64,000 nt of DNA. Source: Bacillus sp. sid0103 (lineage in GTDB: Bacteria; Bacillota; Bacilli; Bacillales_B; DSM-18226). The stretch is taken from positions 62,001 to 126,000 of the forward strand of contig NZ_JAHUWN010000005.1 in NCBI RefSeq assembly GCF_019219025.1. Reading direction: 5' to 3'. Below the pieces are notes generated by a model. The model was not told the origin of the DNA. It did no database searches and saw only the letters and a program-made list of their open reading frames with translations. Shown here in pieces: positions 24,871-34,918 of this stretch (position 1 is the stretch's first letter; each line of letters opens with the position of its first letter). A program made the translations under genes and the position numbers.

Positions 24871-26109
24871 TTAGGCCTTTTGTTCGGTTAATTTGATGAT
24901 TTCAATGACGGTGTTCGTGGCTTTGATCATATTATCTACAGAAATAAACTCAAATTTGCCGTGGAAATTTTCCCCGCCGGTAAAAATATTTGGTGTCGGC
25001 AGACCCATATAGGAAAGCTGTGAACCATCGGTACCGCCGCGGATTGGTTTAACAATTGGCGTAATGTCTAGGCTTACCATGGCTTCATGGGCGATGTCAA
25101 CGATTTCCATCACCGGCTTAATTTTTTCACCCATATTGTAATATTGATCGTTCAATTCTAGTTGGATGGTGTCGTTGCCGTATTTGGACTTGAGTTCATT
25201 GACGATGGTTTCGATCAACGCTTTGCGCGCCTTGAAGCTGTCCATGTCATGGTCTCTGATAATATAGTGGAGCTTAGTCAGTTCAACATCTCCGTTGAAT
25301 GCAAGCAGATGGAAGAAGCCTTCGTATCCTTCAGTATGTTCTGGTGCTTCCTGTGCAGGCAGCTTGCTATGTAATTCCATCCCAATTTTCATCGAGTTGA
25401 CCATTTTGTTTTTGGCTGAGCCAGGGTGAATGTTATTTCCTTTAATCGTGACCTTCGCTGCAGCGGCGTTGAAACTTTCGTACTCTAATTCCCCGAGTGG
25501 ACCGCCATCCACAGTATAGGCATGCTTGGCATTGAAGGCCGCAACGTCAAACTTATGTGGTCCTCTGCCGATTTCTTCATCAGGAGTGAACGCAACGCGG
25601 ACCTTACCGTGTTTAATTTCTGGATGGTTAAGCAAGTAAGCCATTGCAGTCATGATTTCCGTGATCCCGGCTTTGTTGTCAGCACCCAGCAGTGTCGTGC
25701 CATCGGTTGTGATTAACGTATGGCCTTTATATTCAGGAAGACTTGGGAAATCTTTCGGTGACATCACTACTTTAAGGGCCTCGTTTAAAACAATGTCATT
25801 GCCATCATAATTTTCCACAATTTGCGGATTCACATTTTTCCCAGTAAAGTCAGTAGCTGTATCCACATGGGCAAGGAAGCCGATAGTTGGGACTTCTTTA
25901 TCAGTATTCGCAGGTAAGGTCGCCATCACGTAGCCATTTTCGTCAATCGTGACTTCCTGCATCCCGATCGATTCTAATTCTTGAACAAGCATCCGGGCTA
26001 ATGTCCATTGCCCCTCAGTGGACGGACAAGTCTCGCTATTTTCATTGGACTGGGTATCCACTTTAACATAAGAAGTAAACCTTTCAATCAGTTCATTTTT
26101 CAATTCCAC
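24871..26109 (-). CDS. pepT: Peptidase T (tripeptide aminopeptidase)
   Basis: A cytoplasmic zinc aminopeptidase of the M20 family (412 aa) that removes the N-terminal residue of tripeptides. Metal-binding blocks are visible: HVDTATDF (H81, D83), [11 protein letters not shown] (D144), PDEEIGRG (E178/E179) and AYTVDGG (D201), with a final [11 protein letters not shown] histidine block. The length is normal. The start codon is GTG behind aggggag. The 5' flank is followed by a purely repetitive stretch at 26211. Confidence 0.95.
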   Translation of the reverse strand: MELKNELIERFTSYVKVDTQSNENSETCPSTEGQWTLARMLVQELESIGMQEVTIDENGYVMATLPANTDKEVPTIGFLAHVDTATDFTGKNVNPQIVENYDGNDIVLNEALKVVMSPKDFPSLPEYKGHTLITTDGTTLLGADNKAGITEIMTAMAYLLNHPEIKHGKVRVAFTPDEEIGRGPHKFDVAAFNAKHAYTVDGGPLGELEYESFNAAAAKVTIKGNNIHPGSAKNKMVNSMKIGMELHSKLPAQEAPEHTEGYEGFFHLLAFNGDVELTKLHYIIRDHDMDSFKARKALIETIVNELKSKYGNDTIQLELNDQYYNMGEKIKPVMEIVDIAHEAMVSLDITPIVKPIRGGTDGSQLSYMGLPTPNIFTGGENFHGKFEFISVDNMIKATNTVIEIIKLTEQKA

Positions 26110-26210
26110 TACACTCCCCTTTTTGAGTTGAATTCATGAATATCATATCACTATGAGAGAGCGGTTACACGTTTTTCATAATTGGGTGTTGGATGGGATG
26201 GGTTACTGGC

Positions 26211-26401
26211 GGATAGGCTGGGTTACTGGCGGATAGGCTGACATAACTGGCGGATAGGTCCGCATAACTGGTTGATGGGCTGACATAACTGGCGGATAGG
26301 TCCGCATAACTGGCGGATAGGCCCGCATAACTGGCGGATAGGCATGCTTTACTGACGGATACCCTGACATTACTGGCGGATAAGCCCGCATAACTGGCGA
26401 C
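26211..26401. repeat. Tandem array of about nine 21-bp repeats
   Basis: Units of the form ataactggcggataggtccgc, with the variants ggctgac and gcatgc, repeat about nine times; the first unit is 20 bp, the rest 21. Because 21 is a multiple of three, an antisense open frame (YPPVMRA units) is an automatic by-product. There is no SD, so it is taken as non-coding. Confidence 0.9.
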
Positions 26402-26413
26402 AGCCCTTATCCT

Positions 26414-27406
26414 TTAACGAATAATAATGGTTTCACGGTTCTTAGCTTGGTTAATACAACTTAAATCCATAGAATAACACCGATTTCGAAAAGTCCCTTC
26501 GCTTTTCAAGTCCATGCTTACTAAAATGCGTTTTACTGTATGGATATCGTCAACCCCCAAAAACTCCCTGCACTCCCGATTTGTAATGCTCCGCTTAAAT
26601 ATTAAAAACCACTCGCGTATAGCCCTTTGTTGGGCAAGGTGATCATGGCCCCCGCATTGTGGGCAACACCACGTCCGGGGGAGTTTAATCATCCCGAACT
26701 CACCGCATGCCTCACACCTGATCCTAAATCGAAAATCACTGAACGGGATACCATAGGTCTCACATATTGTTTTTGGAATAAAGGGTTGATGACTTTTTAG
26801 GAGCTCAGCGGACAACCGCTGAAAGGTTTCATGATCCAACTTTTTGGCTTGGTGTGGGAGACTTTTTATGAAAGATGGAATCAATCTGGGGAATAAGATT
26901 TTTGTGTTCTTAGGGGGAACGGCTACAATTTGTTTAGGATACGCCAATACAACTGCACCGAATATCGGGAGATCTATATCTCGACTCCGTAGCCAATCAC
27001 TAATTAGTTCGCGATTGCGTTCCAATTGGACAACTGGGCTTTCATATCCGTCCTGGTGCCGGTCCTCTCTTGTTCGAATTAACTGGGGTGGCTGGTCCCT
27101 GAACTCCAAGACTCCGCCAATATTCTTAACTTCTAAAACTGTACCAAACCAAGGAGTCAGTACAAATGAATCCATTTGAAATTGTTCACGCCAAGCAGGA
27201 GATAGATCGTGGAAAATATGATGGTCAGCTGAAAATGGATGCTTGCGGAACACCTCAACCACCCGCTCCTCTCCACCAATCCCTGCCTCAACGGATCCAC
27301 GTTTCGCAGCCAAAACCGGCTGGAATTCATGGTTAGCTGATAACCGCTGCTCTGCGGCAATTAATCCTTCCAACGTCAACGACACATCTCTATTTTTTAT
27401 TAAAAT
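26414..27406 (-). CDS. NERD domain protein with zinc ribbon, ATT start
   Basis: A 330-residue protein: N-terminal NERD (nuclease-related) domain from about residue 35 to 140 (GGEERVVEVF, then FGTVLEVKNIGG with the D/E-x-K core) and a C-terminal zinc ribbon (CEACG ... CCPQCGG). NERD proteins are thought to act in DNA processing; no activity is proven. The longest frame with a common start begins at GTG 27385, which lacks an SD. Seven codons earlier ATT stands 5 nt after the full anti-16S match ggaggtgat and gives the N terminus (I/M)LIKNRDVSLTLEGLIAAEQR, which fits my recollection of related proteins. Confidence 0.75.
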   Translation of the reverse strand: MLIKNRDVSLTLEGLIAAEQRLSANHEFQPVLAAKRGSVEAGIGGEERVVEVFRKHPFSADHHIFHDLSPAWREQFQMDSFVLTPWFGTVLEVKNIGGVLEFRDQPPQLIRTREDRHQDGYESPVVQLERNRELISDWLRSRDIDLPIFGAVVLAYPKQIVAVPPKNTKILFPRLIPSFIKSLPHQAKKLDHETFQRLSAELLKSHQPFIPKTICETYGIPFSDFRFRIRCEACGEFGMIKLPRTWCCPQCGGHDHLAQQRAIREWFLIFKRSITNRECREFLGVDDIHTVKRILVSMDLKSEGTFRNRCYSMDLSCINQAKNRETIIIR

Positions 27407-27597
27407 CGAAAATCACCTCCAAAAAAAATGTTTCATTTCTGTCCTTTATCAAAATTGTCCACAACCTCCATAAATAATCCATCTCTGGGCTTCGCCAATC
27501 ACCCCCAAATTCCTACCTTCACCCTGCATCGTAGCACATCCTCAAAGACCATACTATACATCAACTGACCATTTCATATTTTTGTAAAAAATATAGC

Positions 27598-27657
27598 TTG
27601 ACCACTATTGACCGGTTCGGTCAACGGGAGTACAATGTGATTGACTGATGTGGTCAA
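27598..27657 (+). promoter_or_regulatory. TetR-gene promoter inside repeated palindromic operators
   Basis: TTGACC (27608-27613), 17-bp spacer, TACAAT (27631-27636). The -35 is the left arm of the palindrome TTGACCG-gtt-CGGTCAA (27608-27624); a second site, TTGACT-gatgt-GGTCAA, lies at 27641-27657, 33 bp on, and a half-site TTGACCAC at 27598. This is the expected pattern for autorepression by the TetR protein encoded next. Confidence 0.75.
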
Positions 27658-27681
27658 CAACGAAAAAGGAGGGCCGCAACC

Positions 27682-28305
27682 ATGTTTTCGAAGTTTCTCA
27701 ACCTAGATAAGGAAAAACAAGATCGAATAATAAATGCAGCCATTAAGGAATTTGCTGAGAAAGGATATGACCGGGCATCGACCAATGAAATTGTCAAAGA
27801 AGCAGGTATTTCAAAGGGGTTGCTGTTTCATTACTTTCAGAACAAAAAGCAATTGTTCTTATTTGTCTTTGATTACTGCTACGAACTTGTAGTGGACGAA
27901 TTTTACAAAAAAATTAATTTACAAGAGACCGACTTTTTTAAACGAATGCGTCAAGCCGTCATAGTCAAAATGGAGATGCTCACAACCTATCCAGAAATCT
28001 TTAAGTTCATCCAAGAGGTATTTATGGAGGAATCGGCTGAAATAAAGGTTGAATTTGATAAAAAGAAATCAGAACTGACACATATCAATATCGAAAAAGC
28101 GTATGAGGGAATTGATTTTTCGAAATTTAGGGAGGATGTAGACCTTACCAAAATCATAAAAATTATCAGTTGGACGTTTGAAAAAATGAGTGATGAAGCG
28201 ATAGAAAAAGCAAAGTTGTCACCCACCCACGAGATCGATTATCAAAAGATTCAAGCCGAAGCAGAAGAGTATTTTGAGGTCATGATTAAGTGTTTTTATA
28301 AATAA
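27682..28305 (+). CDS. TetR family transcriptional regulator
   Basis: A 207-residue regulator with the N-terminal TetR helix-turn-helix (IINAAIKEFAEKGYDRASTN, then EAGISKGLLFHYFQNKKQ) and a variable ligand-binding C terminus. The SD aaggagg stands before ATG. It heads a unit with an ABC ATPase and two permeases, so it most likely represses that transporter. Palindromic TTGACC/GGTCAA sites overlap its promoter. Confidence 0.9.
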   Translation: MFSKFLNLDKEKQDRIINAAIKEFAEKGYDRASTNEIVKEAGISKGLLFHYFQNKKQLFLFVFDYCYELVVDEFYKKINLQETDFFKRMRQAVIVKMEMLTTYPEIFKFIQEVFMEESAEIKVEFDKKKSELTHINIEKAYEGIDFSKFREDVDLTKIIKIISWTFEKMSDEAIEKAKLSPTHEIDYQKIQAEAEEYFEVMIKCFYK

Positions 28306-28360
28306 AGACTTGAGGATAAGACCATTCAGGTATAACAACGAACATTAGGAGGCTGTCAAG

Positions 28361-29245
28361 ATGAATGTAATTGAAATTAACAATCTGACCAAGACATATG
28401 GGAAGTCAAGAGGGATTACAGACATTAGCTTTCATGTGGAAGAAGGCGAGATTTTTGGTTTTATTGGGCCCAATGGTGCGGGTAAATCAACTACAATCCG
28501 GACCCTGTTGTCGCTGATTTACCCAACAAGCGGCAGTGCTACCATCTTTGGCAAAGATTCCGTTCAATTTGCGTCTGAAATTAAAAAGGAAATCGGTTAT
28601 TTGCCTTCTGAAGTTTTTTACTATGACAATATGAAGGTTAAGGACCTTTTAAAATATTCAGCTAGTTTTTATAAAAAAGATTGCAGTAAGAGAATCAAAG
28701 AATTGGCCACGATTATGGACCTAGATCTCAATAAAAAAATTGATGACCTCTCTTTGGGGAACAAAAAGAAGGTTGGAATTGTTCAAGGGCTGCTCCATGA
28801 ACCGAAGTTGATTATCCTGGACGAACCGACCAGCGGCCTTGATCCGCTCATGCAGCAGAAATTCTTTGAGCTTTTAGAAGAAGAGAATAAAAAAGGAGCA
28901 ACCATTCTCTTTTCATCGCACATCCTCAGCGAAGTGCAGCGATTATGTAACAGGGTTGCCATTATTAAAGAAGGTAAAATTGTTACTGTTGAAAAGATTA
29001 GTACCTTACAAGAAAACAACTATAAGAAGTTCAAAATGGAAACGAAAGCACCACTGGATCCGACCTATTTTAACATTAGCGGCGTCAATAATTTAGAGGT
29101 TAAGGGTGCTCAGGCAAGCTTTTTGTTTAGAGGAAATATAAATGAAATCACGAAAAAAATCGCAGATATTGAGCTTGTGAATCTCTGGATAGAAGAGCCA
29201 GACCTTGAGGAGATCTTTATGCATTACTATGAAAAGGAGGCCTAA
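28361..29245 (+). CDS. ABC transporter ATP-binding protein
   Basis: A 294-residue ATPase of the ABC-2/DRA type: Walker A GPNGAGKST near residue 37, signature LSLGNKKKVG, Walker B LIILDEPTSGLDP, and the C-terminal extension usual in drug and lipid exporters. It pairs with the two following permeases. The SD aggagg stands before ATG; the gap to the TetR gene is 55 nt with no terminator. Confidence 0.9.
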   Translation: MNVIEINNLTKTYGKSRGITDISFHVEEGEIFGFIGPNGAGKSTTIRTLLSLIYPTSGSATIFGKDSVQFASEIKKEIGYLPSEVFYYDNMKVKDLLKYSASFYKKDCSKRIKELATIMDLDLNKKIDDLSLGNKKKVGIVQGLLHEPKLIILDEPTSGLDPLMQQKFFELLEEENKKGATILFSSHILSEVQRLCNRVAIIKEGKIVTVEKISTLQENNYKKFKMETKAPLDPTYFNISGVNNLEVKGAQASFLFRGNINEITKKIADIELVNLWIEEPDLEEIFMHYYEKEA

Positions 29246-29251
29246 GAAGCT

Positions 29252-30049
29252 ATGAATATATTTGTTCATGAGTTAAGGGCTTATCGGAAATCAACGATCA
29301 TTTGGACAGTATCGTTAGTACTGATTATTGCGCTCTTTATGTCGTTTTATCCTGCCTTTGCAAAGGATGCAGATGGTTTTAAAAAGATCATGGAAGGATA
29401 TCCAGAGGCGATCAGAAATGCAATCGGCTTTAACCTTGGCAACTTCTTTACGATTCTCGGCTTCTATTGCTTTCCGTTATCGTTCATTACTTTGTGCGGT
29501 GCCATTCAGGGGATGAATCTTGGCACAAGTATTATCAGCAAAGAAGTTCGAGAAAAAACAGCTGATTTTCTGTTAACAAAGCCAGTTACCAGGACAACGA
29601 TCATGACTTCGAAACTGCTGGCCGCATTTGTCTCAATCGTGATGACCAATATCATTTACCTGATTGTAACGTTAATTTTGACCTTTCAAGTCAAGACAGA
29701 TGATTTCAGCGTGAAAATATTAGTGCTGCTTTCACTCACGATGTTCTTTATTCAGCTGATTTTCCTTGCGATTGGAGTCATGATTTCGGTGATAGTCCCT
29801 AAGATTAAGTCCGTCCTATCGGTGTCACTTACTACCGTATTTGCGTTTTACTTTTTAGGGATGTTTAGCAGCTCGACCGGTGAAGAAGCAAAACGTTATA
29901 TATCGCCATTTAAATATTTTGACACCGCCTATATCATTAAACATTCGGGCTATGAAGCATCCTTTCTAATTGTTAGTGCCGCGATTATTATTCTGGCCAT
30001 CACAGCAAGTTATTTCGTGTATATAAAAAAGGATATCCATTCTGTGTAG
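29252..30049 (+). CDS. ABC-2 type permease subunit
   Basis: A 265-residue membrane protein with six hydrophobic segments and a large first extracytoplasmic loop, of the ABC-2 permease type. The block STIISKEVREKTADFLLTKPV is the cytoplasmic coupling segment typical of these permeases. It begins 6 nt after the ATPase gene. It shares sequence with the next gene, so the two permeases are paralogues and probably form a heterodimer. Confidence 0.85.
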   Translation: MNIFVHELRAYRKSTIIWTVSLVLIIALFMSFYPAFAKDADGFKKIMEGYPEAIRNAIGFNLGNFFTILGFYCFPLSFITLCGAIQGMNLGTSIISKEVREKTADFLLTKPVTRTTIMTSKLLAAFVSIVMTNIIYLIVTLILTFQVKTDDFSVKILVLLSLTMFFIQLIFLAIGVMISVIVPKIKSVLSVSLTTVFAFYFLGMFSSSTGEEAKRYISPFKYFDTAYIIKHSGYEASFLIVSAAIIILAITASYFVYIKKDIHSV

Positions 30050-30071
30050 CTGCGAAAAGGAGGGTTAAGTC

Positions 30072-30872
30072 GTGAACATATTTTTAAAAGAAATGAAGTC
30101 GTATCGAAAATCGCTGATTTTTTGGAGTATCGGTGTCTTCCTCATGGTCGCGTCAGGAATGGCGAAATATGCTGCCTATTCCTCATCGGGCCAATCCATC
30201 AATGATCTGATTGCGGATTTGCCCAAATCGTTAAAAGCAGTAATGGGTTTTGGTGTGGTCGATTTGTCAAAGATTAGCGGTTATTATTCATTACTGTATA
30301 TATATTTGTTATTAATGGCAACGATCCACGCAGCGATGCTCGGAGCTTCCATTATTGCCAAAGAAGAGCGGGACAAAACAGCGGAATTTTTATTCACCAA
30401 ACCCGTTTCTAGAACAGCCATTATTACCGCAAAACTAGTGGCAGCATGCATGAATATCGTCATTTTTAATCTCGTCACATTGGCATCAGTCGTAACTCTC
30501 ATTGAGAAATACAACAATACTGGGGAAGCAGTAAATGGTGAGATTGTCCTCACTCAGGTGGGGATGTTTATTTTACAAGTCCTGTTCTTGGTCATTGGCA
30601 GTTCGCTAGCCGCCGTGAAAAAGAAACCGAAAACAGCTCCATCGCTGGCAACGGGCATCCTGTTGGTAACCTATATGTTATCGATTGCGATTGATTTGAA
30701 CGAGAAGATGGAAGGCATGAAATATTTAACCCCTTTTAAATACTTTGAAGCGAAAAATGTGATGCTGGGAAGAGGGCTTGAACCGTTATATATTGTTATA
30801 TCATTAATAGTAATCGCCCTATTGTTAGTGGTTACGTTCACCTTTTATAAAAGGAGAGATTTGAGTGCATAG
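30072..30872 (+). CDS. ABC-2 type permease subunit
   Basis: A 266-residue paralogue of the preceding permease, with the same six-helix layout and the coupling segment ASIIAKEERDKTAEFLFTKPV. It starts at GTG, 6 nt behind a strong aaggaggg SD. It is the last gene of the TetR/ABC unit and is followed by a strong terminator. The exported substrate is unknown. Confidence 0.85.
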   Translation: MNIFLKEMKSYRKSLIFWSIGVFLMVASGMAKYAAYSSSGQSINDLIADLPKSLKAVMGFGVVDLSKISGYYSLLYIYLLLMATIHAAMLGASIIAKEERDKTAEFLFTKPVSRTAIITAKLVAACMNIVIFNLVTLASVVTLIEKYNNTGEAVNGEIVLTQVGMFILQVLFLVIGSSLAAVKKKPKTAPSLATGILLVTYMLSIAIDLNEKMEGMKYLTPFKYFEAKNVMLGRGLEPLYIVISLIVIALLLVVTFTFYKRRDLSA

Positions 30873-30876
30873 TGGG

Positions 30877-30905
30877 AAAAGACCGATTTATTTCGGTCTT
30901 TTTTC
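30877..30905 (+). terminator. Terminator of the TetR/ABC operon
   Basis: aaaagaccga pairs with tcggtctttt and a T-run follows, 5 nt after the stop. Confidence 0.9.
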
Positions 30906-30984
30906 GTGTGTCGAAAAAAAATGTAAAATTTTTAGAAAATATTATTTTATTTTGAATATTTTAATGATAAAATAAATTCCTGCA

Positions 30985-31026
30985 ACTATTAATCTACAAA
31001 TTTTTACAAAAAAGTAGATTAATAGT
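30985..31026 (+). other. 13-bp inverted repeat in the M6 protease leader
   Basis: actattaatctac (30985-30997) and gtagattaatagt (31014-31026) are perfectly complementary around a 16-nt loop, 82 bp before the start. No T-tract follows, so it is either an operator or an mRNA 5' stabilising hairpin. Confidence 0.5.
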
Positions 31027-31108
31027 CAGAAAGTATTAATCTCTGAGGAGGGATTGACGGAAGAACGCTGGCTATCTACATAAACAAAAAAATTAGGAGG
31101 AAAAAACG

Positions 31109-34100
31109 ATGGTAAATTGGAAGAATGTCCTTGGGACATCACTATTATCGACTGGACTTGTATTTAGTTCCTTCGCACCTGCAACATTTGCGAAGTCTAC
31201 TAATGTTGCAAAAGTTCCATACTCAAATGTTTTACAAACTCCAGAAGGATCAACACTGCCATTCCTTGGCAAGCATACGGGTGGTCCTTTTGATATTGGT
31301 CTAGTAAATGAAGATAAAGTTCTTAAACTATTAATCGATCAAGGTATCGTGAACAAAGATGCCTCTCCTCAAGAGCAGCAAAAACAAATGAATGCTTACT
31401 TTGCAAAACGTGCGGCTAAAGCCAACGTTGCCGGGACAAACCAACAAGAAGTAAAGCAAATTCGTACTCAATTGCAAGAAAAGGCAAAATTAAAAATAAA
31501 AGATGCAGGAGTTCCAAAAGCGAACAAAGCTTCAAAAACAAATGTATCTAAGCCTGTTACTTCTTCTAAGGTAGATCCTATTCAAAAGGAAACATGGGCT
31601 GGTCCAGAAAGAAAAGATAAGGTACTTGTTTTATTAGTTGATTATCCAGATGCACCTCATAGTACGATTAAAGATGGTGACGGAGCCGTTCTTCAATATG
31701 AAGATTATACACAACAACATTACAAAGATATGATTTTTGGTGATGATGGATATGAAGGTCCAAATGGTGAGAACCTAGTATCTGTGAAACAATATTATGA
31801 AGAGCAGTCAGGTGGCAGTTATACCATCGATGGACAAGTTTCTAAATGGTATACAGCCAGCCAGCCTGCAGCTTATTATGGCGGTAACGTCCCAGCACCA
31901 GATGGAAATGATGCACATCCACGATCATTAGTTAAAGAAGCTTTAGCACAAGCGGCGCAAGATCCAGATATTAATCTACAAGATTATGATATTCAGGATG
32001 AATTCGACTTAGATGGCGATGGCAACTACTTTGAGCCAGATGGAATTATCGACCATTTGATGGTTGTTCACTCTGGAATCGGTGAAGAAGCTGGTGGCGG
32101 TCAACTTGGCGGCGATGCTATTTGGTCTCACAGCTCTGCGCTTACTGACTTACAAGGAATTCCTAACTCACAATCAACTGTTCCATATTGGAAAGGTCAG
32201 ATGATTGCTTATGGATATACAATTGAACCTGAAGACGGTGCGGCTGGTGTATTTGCACACGAATTTGGCCATGACTTAGGTCTGCCTGATGAATACGATA
32301 CAATGTACACACATAACTCTGTTGGTGCTCCTACTGAATATTGGACAATCATGTCAGCCGGTAGCTGGGCAGGTAAAATCAACGGAACAGAACCAACTGG
32401 TTTTAGTCCATACGATAAAGAATATTTGCAATCCACTATGCCAGGATCAAACTGGTTCAAAAATGAAGAATACGACCTTGCTGACCTAGCAAGTGGCAAA
32501 ACGGTTAAATTAGACCAAGCAAGCGAAAAAGGTACAAACGCTGACGCTGTGAAAATTAACCTGCCAGACAAATCAACAACCATTAACACTCCTTCAAGCG
32601 GCCAATTTGAATACTTTAGCGGCAGTGAGGATGAATTAAATAACGCAATGACAGTGGATGTTGATTTAACAGGTAAAACGTCTGCAGAGTTATCATTTAA
32701 GACATGGTATAAAATTGAAGACGGTTTTGACTATGCATATGTTGAAGTAAAAGAAGAAGGCGCAGAAAAATACGTTTCTATTCCAGGGAATATCACAACA
32801 AATGATAATCCATATCAAGCTAATGCAGGCAATGGAATTACAGGCGACTCTAATGGCTGGAAAGATGCTTCCTTCGACCTTTCTACATTTGCAGGAAAAA
32901 AAGTGTCTCTAAAATTCCATTATGTGCAAGATGCTGGGGTTTCTCTTCCTGGTCTCTATGTTGACGATGTTAAGGTAACTGCCGATGGCGCTGATGTTTT
33001 AACAGACGATGCTGAAGGTGCAACTTCACCATTTTTATTCGATGGTTTTGAGAAAAATAATGGTATTAAATTATCAACTCAATACTATTTAGCTGAGTGG
33101 CGCTCTCATGCTGGGTCTGATAAAGGACTTGCAACTACTACTCGTGGAAAATCTCAATTAACTTATGATCCGGGTCTTGTTCTTTGGTATGTTGATAACA
33201 AATATACTGATAACTGGGTAGGCGATCATCCAGGCGATGGATTCTTAGGGGTTGTTGATGCCCACCAAGAAACTGCAATCTGGAAAGACAGTAACTTTAA
33301 TGATGGTAGAGATGTTACGGGTCCAGTTGCGACAAGATACCAAATTCAAGATGCAGCTTTCTCTTTAAATAAAACAGATAAGTTGTTCTTGGATTATGGT
33401 TACGGATTTATGTCTTTAGGTGCACAACCAGCAGTAACCGCATTTGACGATTCAAGAGATTATAGCAATCCTGGTCAAATCTATTCAGGACGCAATGTAC
33501 CGAAATATGGCTTAAAGATTCACGTAGTGGGCCAAGCTGATGATATGTCTGTTGGAGCAATTGAAATTCACACAGGAAGCGTTCACTCAGTAGATGTAAA
33601 TCCATTAAGCAAAGCTGCTTATTCAAACCAAGCTGGACATAAAGAATTAACTGTTTCAGGTAAAGTTCATCATGACGGTTCTGGTGAGAGCGTAGCTCTT
33701 AAATATGAACTAGTTGATAAGAATGGCAAAGTTGTATTAACTGAGTCTGAAACATTAACTGGTACTGACAAATCGTTCGAGCGTACATTAACATTACCAA
33801 CCAGTGCAACTGGTAATTATGTTGTGAAAGTAACGGCTACGGATGAAGATGGCAATGCTGTTTCTGGTCAAACTTCATTTGGAGTGGACAATGATGCACC
33901 AACAGCTTCTGTTGCTCCTAATGGCAGCACAACACCTGCTAAAGAAGTTGCTGCTAAGGTAACTGTGAAGGATGCTGAAGCTAGCTCATTAGAATATGTA
34001 TGGTCACAAAGTGCAACTGTCCCTGCTACTGGCTGGAGCAAGTTCACAAATGGCAGCACATTAAAACTTTCAGGTAAAAATGGTCTATGGTACTTACATG

Positions 34101-34672
34101 TCCGTGGTTTAGATGCAGTTGGCAATGCTTTAAAATGGACTTCAAAATCCTTCGCATTGGATAATTTAGCCCCTTCTACACCAACGGTTTATGAAGTGAA
34201 AGACTATGATAAGAAAGTAACGGGTAAAGCTGAAGTTGGATCCAAAGTAACAGTTAAAGTTGGCTCTACTACTGTAGGTACTGCTTATGCTGATAAATAC
34301 GGTAAATTCAGCGTTACATTAAAGAAAGCACTAAGTGCAAAAACAGTTGTGAGCGTAACGGCAACTGACAAAGCTGGAAATGTTAGCAAATCAGCAACTA
34401 CAACAGTAAAAGACAAAACAAAGCCTGGCAAACCTTCTGTTAAGAAAGTTGACAGCAATGATTTGAAAGTTACTGGTAAAGCTGAAGCAGGTGCAACTGT
34501 AACCGTTAAAGCTGGTTCAAAAACAGTTGGAACGGCTGTATCGAATTCTAAAGGCGAATACAGTGTTAAGCTGAAAAAGGCTCTTAAAACAGGAACTGTT
34601 TTAACAGTAACTGCAAAGGACAAAGCAGGTAACACTAGCTCCGCTACTACAGTAAAAGTTGTGAAGAAATAA
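31109..34672 (+). CDS. inhA: Immune inhibitor A-type M6 metalloprotease with C-terminal Ig-like repeats
   Basis: A secreted zinc protease of 1187 residues: signal peptide (to ATFAKS), propeptide rich in K/Q/N, catalytic M6 domain with H384EFGH388DLGLPDEYD, and then a long region with MAM/LamG-like beta domains (LSFKTWYKIEDG, VSLKFHYVQDAG). InhA degrades antibacterial peptides and host proteins. Unlike the roughly 800-residue InhA of B. cereus, it has extra Ig-like modules at the C terminus, the last two (about residues 1025-1187) being near copies of each other (VTGKAEVGSKVTVKVGS and VTGKAEAGATVTVKAGS). The SD aggagg stands before ATG. Confidence 0.9.
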   Translation: MVNWKNVLGTSLLSTGLVFSSFAPATFAKSTNVAKVPYSNVLQTPEGSTLPFLGKHTGGPFDIGLVNEDKVLKLLIDQGIVNKDASPQEQQKQMNAYFAKRAAKANVAGTNQQEVKQIRTQLQEKAKLKIKDAGVPKANKASKTNVSKPVTSSKVDPIQKETWAGPERKDKVLVLLVDYPDAPHSTIKDGDGAVLQYEDYTQQHYKDMIFGDDGYEGPNGENLVSVKQYYEEQSGGSYTIDGQVSKWYTASQPAAYYGGNVPAPDGNDAHPRSLVKEALAQAAQDPDINLQDYDIQDEFDLDGDGNYFEPDGIIDHLMVVHSGIGEEAGGGQLGGDAIWSHSSALTDLQGIPNSQSTVPYWKGQMIAYGYTIEPEDGAAGVFAHEFGHDLGLPDEYDTMYTHNSVGAPTEYWTIMSAGSWAGKINGTEPTGFSPYDKEYLQSTMPGSNWFKNEEYDLADLASGKTVKLDQASEKGTNADAVKINLPDKSTTINTPSSGQFEYFSGSEDELNNAMTVDVDLTGKTSAELSFKTWYKIEDGFDYAYVEVKEEGAEKYVSIPGNITTNDNPYQANAGNGITGDSNGWKDASFDLSTFAGKKVSLKFHYVQDAGVSLPGLYVDDVKVTADGADVLTDDAEGATSPFLFDGFEKNNGIKLSTQYYLAEWRSHAGSDKGLATTTRGKSQLTYDPGLVLWYVDNKYTDNWVGDHPGDGFLGVVDAHQETAIWKDSNFNDGRDVTGPVATRYQIQDAAFSLNKTDKLFLDYGYGFMSLGAQPAVTAFDDSRDYSNPGQIYSGRNVPKYGLKIHVVGQADDMSVGAIEIHTGSVHSVDVNPLSKAAYSNQAGHKELTVSGKVHHDGSGESVALKYELVDKNGKVVLTESETLTGTDKSFERTLTLPTSATGNYVVKVTATDEDGNAVSGQTSFGVDNDAPTASVAPNGSTTPAKEVAAKVTVKDAEASSLEYVWSQSATVPATGWSKFTNGSTLKLSGKNGLWYLHVRGLDAVGNALKWTSKSFALDNLAPSTPTVYEVKDYDKKVTGKAEVGSKVTVKVGSTTVGTAYADKYGKFSVTLKKALSAKTVVSVTATDKAGNVSKSATTTVKDKTKPGKPSVKKVDSNDLKVTGKAEAGATVTVKAGSKTVGTAVSNSKGEYSVKLKKALKTGTVLTVTAKDKAGNTSSATTVKVVKK

Positions 34673-34685
34673 ATAATCATGAAGG

Positions 34686-34718
34686 TACCCCTGAATAACT
34701 TTCAGGGGTATTTTTTTG
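34686..34718 (+). terminator. Terminator of the M6 protease gene
   Basis: tacccctga (34686-34694) pairs with tcaggggta (34702-34710), followed by T8. Confidence 0.9.
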
Positions 34719-34918
34719 TCTGTTTTCTAAAATTAGGATTCGACAAACTGCGAAAAAGGCCGATATTTCGGTGTTTTTGTTTATTGACTATTCAATCAAT
34801 TCTGAATAGACTTAATTGTGCACGAGAATAGGACAAATAGGGGGGATTATTGTTTTGTTTAGCACTTTATTTTAGTAGAGTGATAAAATGCTAGAAATAA
34901 AAAAAGGGGGAAAAGTGG

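Noticed and set aside
26203..26391. Antisense protein with YPPVMRA repeats
   Set aside because: An automatic result of a 21-bp repeat (multiple of three); no SD and a 20-bp first unit that breaks the pattern.
31040..31085. Leader peptide before the M6 protease (gaggagg then TTG)
   Set aside because: The SD is only 2 nt from the TTG, too close; the real gene has its own SD and start.
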